DNA of 12,157 nucleotides from Betaproteobacteria bacterium (GTDB lineage Bacteria > Pseudomonadota > Gammaproteobacteria > Burkholderiales > SG8-41): the NCBI GenBank assembly GCA_025353085.1, contig JANXRI010000133.1, positions 1 to 12,157 of the forward strand. Direction: 5' to 3'. A model generated the notes under the pieces. The model saw nothing but the letters and a program-made list of their open reading frames with translations. It had not been told where the DNA came from and ran no database searches. Of the stretch, positions 7,250 through 12,157 are shown one piece after another. Position 1 is the first letter of the stretch, and each line of letters begins with the position of its first letter. A program made the position numbers and the translations under genes.

Positions 7250-8260
7250 GTGATTAACGCAGCTATCGTCGGTCTGGGGCGCTGGGGACAAAATCTGGTC
7301 AGCAGCATTCAGGGCAAAAGCGACAAAATCCGGATTGCGGCCGGCGCGACGCGCACCGTATCCAAAGCGGCGGAGTTCGCAAAGAAACAAGGATTCCCGC
7401 TTTACGATTCTTACCAGCGAGCACTGGCCGACCCGAAAATCGACGCCATCATCGTCGCGACCCCGCATTCACAGCGCGTCGAAATCATCACTGCCGCTGC
7501 TAACGCCGGCAAACATGTGTTCACAGAAAAGCCGCTGGCGTTGAACCAGCGCGATGCCAGCGCATGCATCAACGCGTGCGCTGAACATAACGTGACGCTA
7601 GCGGTCGGCTACAATTGGCGCTTTCAGCCGGCGCTGCAGGAAATCAGGCGGATGCTTGACGACGGGCGCTTGGGCAAGCTGCTGCATATCGAAGGCAATT
7701 TTTGCGGCCCCAGCGTGTACCGTTTCGGCGCCGACCACTGGCGGCTGAATCCTGAAGAAGGTCCGGCAGGCGGCATGACGGGCCGCGGCGTGCACGTCGT
7801 CGATGCGATGCTTTATCTGGCTGGAAAAATCGACACGGTGCACGCACAGAGTTCGCGGCGTGTGCTCGACTATGGAATCGACGACACGACTTCGATGCTC
7901 TTTCAATTTAAAAACGGCGCCACGGGTTACCTGGGCACGGTCATTGCGACAGCGGAAACGTGGCGCATGCAGGTGTTTGCCGAAAAAGGCTGGGTTGAAG
8001 TGGGCGACGTCGAGCATCTCACCACCTGGCAGTTGCGTGCGTGCTTTGTTGACCGCGCGAATCTTGCCGCGCATTGCAAGCCGCAGACGGTCGTATTTCC
8101 GGAACTTTCCACGGAGCGCGCGGAGCTGGAAAACTTCGCCGATGCAATCAAGGCGGGGCGGAGGCTTGCCATCGCCGGTGGCGATGAAGAGCATGGGGTG
8201 GCGGTGCTCGAAGCGGTGCTCGAGTCGGCAAAACGCATTGCGACGGTCAAACTGAGCTGA
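7250..8260 (+). CDS. Gfo/Idh/MocA-family NAD(P)-dependent oxidoreductase
   Basis: The product (336 aa) is a two-domain dehydrogenase of the glucose-fructose oxidoreductase / inositol dehydrogenase type, which oxidises or reduces sugars, polyols or related compounds using a nicotinamide cofactor. The N-terminal Rossmann motif is VGLGRWG (G8-x-G10-x-x-G13). The family's EKP signature is at 93-95, within TEKPLAL. The C-terminal substrate domain has GGMTGRGVHVVD at 174-185, in which the aspartate found before GxH in many family members is a glycine, while H182 is kept. The GTG start at 7250 follows GAGGAG (7235-7240) at 9 nt. It is divergent from the synthetase operon and convergent with the HD gene 32 bp away. 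The substrate is not predictable, and a link with the divergent operon is only positional. Confidence 0.93.
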   Translation: MINAAIVGLGRWGQNLVSSIQGKSDKIRIAAGATRTVSKAAEFAKKQGFPLYDSYQRALADPKIDAIIVATPHSQRVEIITAAANAGKHVFTEKPLALNQRDASACINACAEHNVTLAVGYNWRFQPALQEIRRMLDDGRLGKLLHIEGNFCGPSVYRFGADHWRLNPEEGPAGGMTGRGVHVVDAMLYLAGKIDTVHAQSSRRVLDYGIDDTTSMLFQFKNGATGYLGTVIATAETWRMQVFAEKGWVEVGDVEHLTTWQLRACFVDRANLAAHCKPQTVVFPELSTERAELENFADAIKAGRRLAIAGGDEEHGVAVLEAVLESAKRIATVKLS

Positions 8261-8275
8261 TCGACACCCTCCGCG

Positions 8276-8302
8276 AGCGCAGGCGGCCGCGCTTATTTCT
8301 TA
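8276..8302 (+). terminator. weak candidate terminator after the oxidoreductase gene
   Basis: A short GC stem AGCGC/GCGCT (8276-8280 with 8289-8293, 8-nt loop) is followed by the T-rich TTATTTCTT. It sits 15 bp after the oxidoreductase stop and overlaps the end of the convergent HD gene. The stem is only 5 bp, so this is tentative. Confidence 0.25.
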
Positions 8303-9225
8303 AGCAGACTCGGCGGCGTGCGGTTGAGCGGAGCCACCTGTTCGCCATCTTTGCGGATCGTCTCGGCAAACTTGATGTTCTTCTCGACATCGTCGAGGTA
8401 TAAATTCTGTCCGCCGAAATGCTTGTGCGCGAAAGTGTGACTCGCGTCGAGATCAACGTCGAGCCGTTTGCGCGCCACCCGGAAGAATTCAGGTGTCTTC
8501 ATCACGAGATCGATACCGGAAGCATACTTGACCTGTTCTTCGCCGTCGGGCGTATGGGTGGTCGCGAGACCGCCCACTACGAATTCGGGGTATAGCCGGT
8601 CGCGGCATTTCTCGAGATAACAGCGGTCCGCCATTTGCGCAATGATATCGGCTGAGCCGAGCATAGTGCCAAGCAGCCGGTAAATGGGGCCCGGCACCTT
8701 GATATCACCGACCGAAATTTCGTAGCCGGTAAAATGGATCAATTCCTTGGCCACGTCCGCGACGTTCGCCATACCGATTTTCGGCAGGTAATCCTGCAGG
8801 AAATGAGCGCCGCGCGTGACGTGCGTGAGAGTCATCTCGGCGCCGTTTTTATGCTCATGATCGCTTAGCTGGCGAACGTATCCGCAGTCGTGGAACAGGG
8901 CCGTGATCACGCCCAGCCGAAACAACGACGCGTCGATCGGTTGCACGCCGATACGGCCACGCTCATAGCCGTTGATCAGACGCGCCATCGCGAATGTGAC
9001 GTCGAGCACGTGCTGGGTGTCATGATATGCGGTGTCGCAGGCATGGTAACCGGGATATTCGCCGCGATAGAGTTGCGCCATGTCATGAAATGCCTGATCG
9101 AGCTGTTCGGTAGAGGCACCCTGATAAAGATCGCGGTAGATGCGGTCTATTTCCTGATTGACCGCGTGCGGATCCGTGGTCTTGATTTGACGGCTTACAT
9201 CGTATTCGTTGCTGTGGGCAGCCAT
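8293..9225 (-). CDS. HD-domain metal-dependent phosphohydrolase, phosphodiesterase-like
   Basis: The 310-aa cytosolic protein has no signal peptide. HD-domain metal ligands are visible: H68 and H72 with D75 in YHDTQHVLDV, H112-D113 in LFHDCGY, and D193 in GSADIIAQM. The first motif closely resembles the HNxxHxxDV signature of class I cyclic-nucleotide phosphodiesterases, with Asp in place of Asn, so hydrolysis of a phosphodiester or phosphomonoester nucleotide is likely. The true substrate is unknown. The ATG at 9225 is preceded by AAGGA at 8 nt; the frame is open to 9324 but that extension has no family character. It stands alone, with 368 bp of noncoding DNA upstream. The C-terminal part (EEQVKYASGIDLVMKTPEFF onward) I do not recognise. 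Confidence 0.88.
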   Translation of the reverse strand: MAAHSNEYDVSRQIKTTDPHAVNQEIDRIYRDLYQGASTEQLDQAFHDMAQLYRGEYPGYHACDTAYHDTQHVLDVTFAMARLINGYERGRIGVQPIDASLFRLGVITALFHDCGYVRQLSDHEHKNGAEMTLTHVTRGAHFLQDYLPKIGMANVADVAKELIHFTGYEISVGDIKVPGPIYRLLGTMLGSADIIAQMADRCYLEKCRDRLYPEFVVGGLATTHTPDGEEQVKYASGIDLVMKTPEFFRVARKRLDVDLDASHTFAHKHFGGQNLYLDDVEKNIKFAETIRKDGEQVAPLNRTPPSLLKK

Positions 9226-9593
9226 GACCGGTTTCCTTGTTATTTCTATGCAGGCAATCCCGCAATATACATGCCCGGCGTTGGTGGGCGAGGTTATCGG
9301 CCGAAAGCCCCCGCCGCGTGACATCCTTCACAAACTCGGCACTTTGCGCGCGATGACTGTCGGAAACGGCAACAACCCCGAGATGGCACAACGACACCGC
9401 GGCAAATCAATACTTTGCGCGGGTGAGCCCGCCGGCCGGCTTCTGACTTGTCATACGAACGGCCGGTCCTGAATACGATTAAGCGTCCTGCACCCTGTAT
9501 GGGGCCCCGGTGCACGGCTGCGGATTACTTGCGAGTGGCTAGTCACGAATAGCATGGAGAGACGCTGTTGTTAATCCGCCTGCTTGAAAACAA
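9226..9593. other. intergenic region with several inverted repeats
   Basis: No gene is supported in this 368-bp gap between two minus-strand genes. Small open frames exist on both strands but lack RBSs and recognisable sequence. Structure seen: the palindrome GCCGGCCGGC (9431-9440), whose CCGGCC can pair with GGCCGG at 9461-9466; TGCACC/GGTGCA (9489-9494 with 9509-9514) around a GGGGCCCC palindrome; GCGGATTA (9520-9527) repeated inverted as TAATCCGC (9572-9579); and ACTTTGCGCG directly repeated at 9341-9350 and 9412-9421. It should hold the HD gene promoter and the end of the deacetylase transcript. I see no strong promoter or T-tailed terminator. Confidence 0.6.
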
Positions 9594-10427
9594 TCAAACC
9601 TGCCGCCGGGAAAATTCTTCGACCGTGCGATCCACTCGCTGAAACACGGCGCCATTGTCTTTCAATATTCGAATCAGTTGCTCGAGCATCATGATGCGAT
9701 GGCCGCGGCCACTGATGAACGGGTGGCAGGTGAATGTCAGCACGCCCCAATCGACTGCTTTTTTCATGTACATAAAATCAGCCACCCAGTTTTTAAGCAC
9801 AAGCCCCGCATTCATCAGCCCGGGACGAATCGCGTTGCCCGTGCGCATGTATTCGAAATGCGGCGCATCGTCAGTTGTCCAGCTGATCGGCATTTCAACC
9901 AGCGGCGTGGTCTGGCCGAACTCCGCGGGCTTCTCGAATTCCATGACGTCGCCCGTGCGCGCATAGTACGGCAGGTAGTCGTTGCCCATCATGCTGGAGT
10001 CGTACGTGAACCCATGCTTCAGGAACAGGCCGACCGAGTGCGGGCTTAGATCCCAGCCCGGCGAACGATAGCCCCGCGCATACTCACCTGAGATGCGCTT
10101 GATCGCCTCGTTACCGCGCACGAGTTCCGCTTCTTCTTCGGCAGCACAGAAAACGACCGGAGAAATGTGGCGCCAGCCGTGATGACCGATTTCGTGACCG
10201 TCATCGACGACGGCTCGAACGGCATCCGGAAACGTCTCGATGGTATGGCCCGGCACGTACCAGCTCGATTTGATCCGGTATTTTTTCAACAGCGCGAGCA
10301 GGCGCGGTGCGCCCACGCGCGGCCCGAACTCGCCGCGTGAAATCGGTGTTGGCATCACCGCGCCGCGCGCGACAAAACCGGAAATGCCGTCAAAATCGAA
10401 CGTTAGGCAGACGATATATTTTGGCAC
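9594..10427 (-). CDS. polysaccharide deacetylase (carbohydrate esterase 4, PgdA-like)
   Basis: The 277-aa product is a CE4 NodB-fold hydrolase that removes acyl groups from amides, typically in polysaccharides or small cyclic amides. Motif 1 is TFDFD (D11, D13). The segment ISRGEFG...RLLALLKKY is followed by PGHTIETFP. The metal histidines H83 and H87 are in HEIGHHGWRH, matching the order and spacing of Helicobacter pylori PgdA (H86, H90). RGYRSPGWD (near 121) and CHPFISGRGH (H235) follow. No signal peptide is seen, so action in the cytosol is likely, as for the PuuE-type relatives. I place the start at GTG 10427, because the family begins at PKYIVCLTFDFD. The frame is open to 10640, but that extension is atypical and contains a TATAAT. 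No good RBS precedes the GTG. Divergent from the GGT-like gene. Confidence 0.88.
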   Translation of the reverse strand: MPKYIVCLTFDFDGISGFVARGAVMPTPISRGEFGPRVGAPRLLALLKKYRIKSSWYVPGHTIETFPDAVRAVVDDGHEIGHHGWRHISPVVFCAAEEEAELVRGNEAIKRISGEYARGYRSPGWDLSPHSVGLFLKHGFTYDSSMMGNDYLPYYARTGDVMEFEKPAEFGQTTPLVEMPISWTTDDAPHFEYMRTGNAIRPGLMNAGLVLKNWVADFMYMKKAVDWGVLTFTCHPFISGRGHRIMMLEQLIRILKDNGAVFQRVDRTVEEFSRRQV

Positions 10428-10457
10428 CGCGCGGCACTTTTCGAAAAAGTTGGGCTG

Positions 10458-10463
10458 ATTATA
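10458..10463 (-). promoter_or_regulatory. -10 element of the deacetylase promoter
   Basis: A perfect TATAAT lies on the minus strand (complement of 10463-10458), 30 bp upstream of the GTG at 10427. A -35 at normal distance is poor (GCGGAG at 17 nt), so the promoter may depend on an activator. Its position inside the longer open frame supports the internal start. Confidence 0.45.
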
Positions 10464-10510
10464 ACAGCGCAGATTCACGGCTCCGCCAAGCAAGCGCGGC
10501 GACGATTCGC

Positions 10511-10516
10511 TATGAT
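10511..10516 (+). promoter_or_regulatory. possible -10 element for the GGT-like gene
   Basis: TATGAT at 10511-10516 is the best -10 candidate on the plus strand upstream of the ATG at 10635. No convincing -35 lies 16-18 nt upstream. Transcription from here would place the hairpin at 10568-10589 in the mRNA leader. Confidence 0.3.
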
Positions 10517-10567
10517 GTGAGTTCCTTCGCTCAGACTTAAATTCGCCGCAGTCATCGCCCGACTCGT

Positions 10568-10589
10568 CTCGTGCGAACCCGCGCACGAG
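10568..10589. repeat. perfect 8-bp inverted repeat CTCGTGCG-N6-CGCACGAG
   Basis: CTCGTGCG (10568-10575) and CGCACGAG (10582-10589) flank the 6-nt centre AACCCG, between the divergent deacetylase and GGT-like genes, 45 bp before the latter's ATG. No T-run follows on either strand, so it is not a factor-independent terminator. It could be a dimeric regulator operator serving one or both genes, or a leader hairpin. Confidence 0.55.
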
Positions 10590-10634
10590 CAAGCCGCTCA
10601 AGCGCCTGTCAAATTTTCTCGGAAGCAACTGACC

Positions 10635-12157
10635 ATGCAATCAGCCCATGTCATCCAAAACTGGCTCGTCCGCAAACCCGTCGCGCGTTCGCCCTCCGGT
10701 GGTGGCATAGTCGCCACGCAGAATAAAATCGCCGGTGAAGCCGGCGTCAAAATTCTCGATGCCGGCGGCAATGCTGTCGACGCGGCCGTTGCGACCGGTC
10801 TCGCGCTCGCGACGGTCGAACCGTGGAATAGCGGATTGGGCGGCGTCGGTTTCATGCTCGTTTATCTCGCCAAAGAGAACAAAGTTCACGTCGTCGACTT
10901 TGGCCCAATCTCGCCGCATCAGTTGAACCCGGCCGACTTCCCGCTGACCGGCGGTTTCACGACCGATCTCTTTACATGGCCGACTGTCAAAGACGATCGC
11001 AATGTGCACGGGCCGAATTCCATTGCGGTGCCCGGCCATGTGGACGGCCTTGCGACCGCACTCGAAAAATTTGGCACCAGGCCATTCGCCGAGGTCATCG
11101 CACCCGCGATCGAACTCGCCGATCGGGGCATCGCGATGGACTGGTATCTGACGTTGAAAGTCGCCACGATGGCGAAAGAGCTCGCACGATATCCAAGCAC
11201 GCGCGACGTTTGGCTGCCCGGCGGCTATCCGCCCGTTACGCCGGCGGGCTCGGCGTTTGGCCGCTTGAAATTGAAGGGACTCGCTGACACGCTGCGCACG
11301 CTGCAGCGCAATGGCCCACGCGACTATTACGAAGGTGAAGTCGCGGCTTCGATAGTCAAAGATATTGCCGCGCTTGGCGGAATTATCGATGCCCGCGATC
11401 TGAAAAATTATCGTGCGCGCATCGTCGCGCCGCTCGAACTCGACTATCGCGGCGCGCGCATTGCAGTCGCGGGCGGCTTGACCGCCGGACCCAGCATCGC
11501 GCGCGTGCTCACTGCCCTGAAACACCACAAGTTTCCCGCCGGCGGCCCCGGCTCTGCCGCGTTCGTCGCTTACGCGCAGGCTTTGCGCGACGCGTACGCA
11601 GAGCGGCTGGCGACCATGGGCGAAACTGACGACAGCAAGAATCCCGGCTGCACGACGCATTTCAATGTCATCGATCGCGCCGGCAATATGGTTGCGCTGA
11701 CGCAGACGCTGTTGTCGGTATTTGGCAGCCGCCTGGTGCTGCCACATAGCGGCATACTCATGAACAGCGGCATCATGTGGTTCGACCCGCGGCCGGAATC
11801 GCCGAATTACTTTGCGCCGGGCAAACGTCCGCTAACGAATATGTGCCCGCTGATTGCACGACGTGGCGACCACGGCTGGTTTGCGATCGGCGCGTCGGGC
11901 GGACGCAAGATCATGCCGTCGGTGATGCAGATTGCGTCGTTCCTGATCGATCATGGCATGTCGCTGGAAAATGCGTTCCATCAGCCGCGTATTGACGCCA
12001 GCGGCGGCGAGACGGTGGGCGTCGATCCGCGCCAGCCCGCGGAAGTGCAATCAGCGCTCAACGCAAAATTCTCGGTCAACCTCACCGAGCTCGTGGTATA
12101 TCCGACCAACTTCGCTTGTCCGAGCGCCGTACTGCGCGATCCCGCGACCGGCGAGCA
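10635..12157 (+). CDS. gamma-glutamyltransferase-superfamily enzyme, atypical; 3' end outside window
   Basis: The open frame from ATG 10635 runs 507 codons to the window edge without a stop, most of a GGT-fold Ntn-hydrolase (E. coli Ggt is 580 aa). Such enzymes cleave themselves to expose a threonine nucleophile. That residue is present as T340 in GCTTHFNVIDRAGNMVALTQ. Also seen are the N-terminal AGGNAVDAAVATGLALATVEP block, SGILMNSG (372-379), PGKRPLTNM and IGASGGRKI. Against E. coli Ggt, the residues that bind the gamma-glutamyl group differ: Arg114 is absent in DFGPISPHQ, Asn411 is L360, Gln430 is G379, Asp433 is W382, and Ser462-Ser463 are Thr-Asn. So glutathione hydrolysis is doubtful; an acylase or amidohydrolase such as HpxW-type oxamate amidohydrolase is possible. 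No signal peptide, so cytosolic. RBS weak (GGAAG). Confidence 0.9.
   Translation, partial: MQSAHVIQNWLVRKPVARSPSGGGIVATQNKIAGEAGVKILDAGGNAVDAAVATGLALATVEPWNSGLGGVGFMLVYLAKENKVHVVDFGPISPHQLNPADFPLTGGFTTDLFTWPTVKDDRNVHGPNSIAVPGHVDGLATALEKFGTRPFAEVIAPAIELADRGIAMDWYLTLKVATMAKELARYPSTRDVWLPGGYPPVTPAGSAFGRLKLKGLADTLRTLQRNGPRDYYEGEVAASIVKDIAALGGIIDARDLKNYRARIVAPLELDYRGARIAVAGGLTAGPSIARVLTALKHHKFPAGGPGSAAFVAYAQALRDAYAERLATMGETDDSKNPGCTTHFNVIDRAGNMVALTQTLLSVFGSRLVLPHSGILMNSGIMWFDPRPESPNYFAPGKRPLTNMCPLIARRGDHGWFAIGASGGRKIMPSVMQIASFLIDHGMSLENAFHQPRIDASGGETVGVDPRQPAEVQSALNAKFSVNLTELVVYPTNFACPSAVLRDPATGE

Noticed and set aside
9209..9515. Small open frames on both strands in the gap upstream of the HD gene
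   Set aside because: No RBS, no recognisable protein features, and they overlap each other and the HD gene start.
10641..11747. 368-codon minus-strand open frame antisense to the GGT-like gene
   Set aside because: The plus strand encodes clear GGT-superfamily motifs throughout; the antisense frame has Arg/Ala-rich shadow composition.

Overview
The window looks like chromosomal DNA of a GC-rich proteobacterium, most likely a betaproteobacterium. This is inferred from the sequence: a tRNA-Ala/tRNA-Glu pair beside gltX, tandem Bug-type (TctC family) periplasmic receptors, and the style of the Ada, GltX and Gfo/Idh/MocA proteins. No transposase, phage gene, CRISPR array or integrase is visible. 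The densest accessory-type content is between about 3.2 and 12.2 kb.

Layout, left to right. Positions 1-179 are AT-richer and hold a possible start of a leftward gene at the very edge. Positions 180-361 carry tRNA-Glu(UUC) and tRNA-Ala(GGC), both on the minus strand and served by a near-consensus sigma-70 promoter (TTTACA-17-TATAAT). On the plus strand follows ada (576-1691), a full three-part methyl-DNA repair sensor with a convincing Ada box 90 bp upstream of its start. Convergent to it is gltX (minus). A 250-bp gap then carries a plus-strand promoter, RBS and ATG that point into the antisense strand of the next gene.

Positions 3407-7034 hold a minus-strand operon read from right to left: an AMP-forming acyl-CoA synthetase of the medium-chain/acetate-like type, then two tandemly duplicated Bug-type solute receptors, with 17 bp between each pair. 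This suggests capture and CoA activation of a small carboxylate, but no TctA/TctB membrane subunits are present. Divergent from it is a Gfo/Idh/MocA-type NAD(P)-dependent oxidoreductase (7250-8260). Convergent to that is an HD-domain phosphohydrolase with a class-I-phosphodiesterase-like metal site (minus). After a 368-bp gap come a PgdA-like carbohydrate-esterase-4 deacetylase (minus) and, divergent from it, a gamma-glutamyltransferase-superfamily enzyme that runs off the right edge. That enzyme keeps the catalytic threonine but lacks the residues that bind the gamma-glutamyl group in classical GGT. The deacetylase/GGT-like intergenic region holds a perfect 8-bp hairpin/palindrome.

Several start codons are re-assigned here to positions inside longer open frames, on the basis of ribosome-binding sites, promoters and family N-termini: ada 576, gltX 3155, receptors 4384 and 5358, synthetase TTG 7034, HD protein 9225, deacetylase GTG 10427. 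I did not find an obvious new multi-gene system. The best leads are the atypical GGT-like enzyme, the synthetase/double-receptor operon, the PDE-like HD protein and the antisense-pointing expression signals at 3278-3340.
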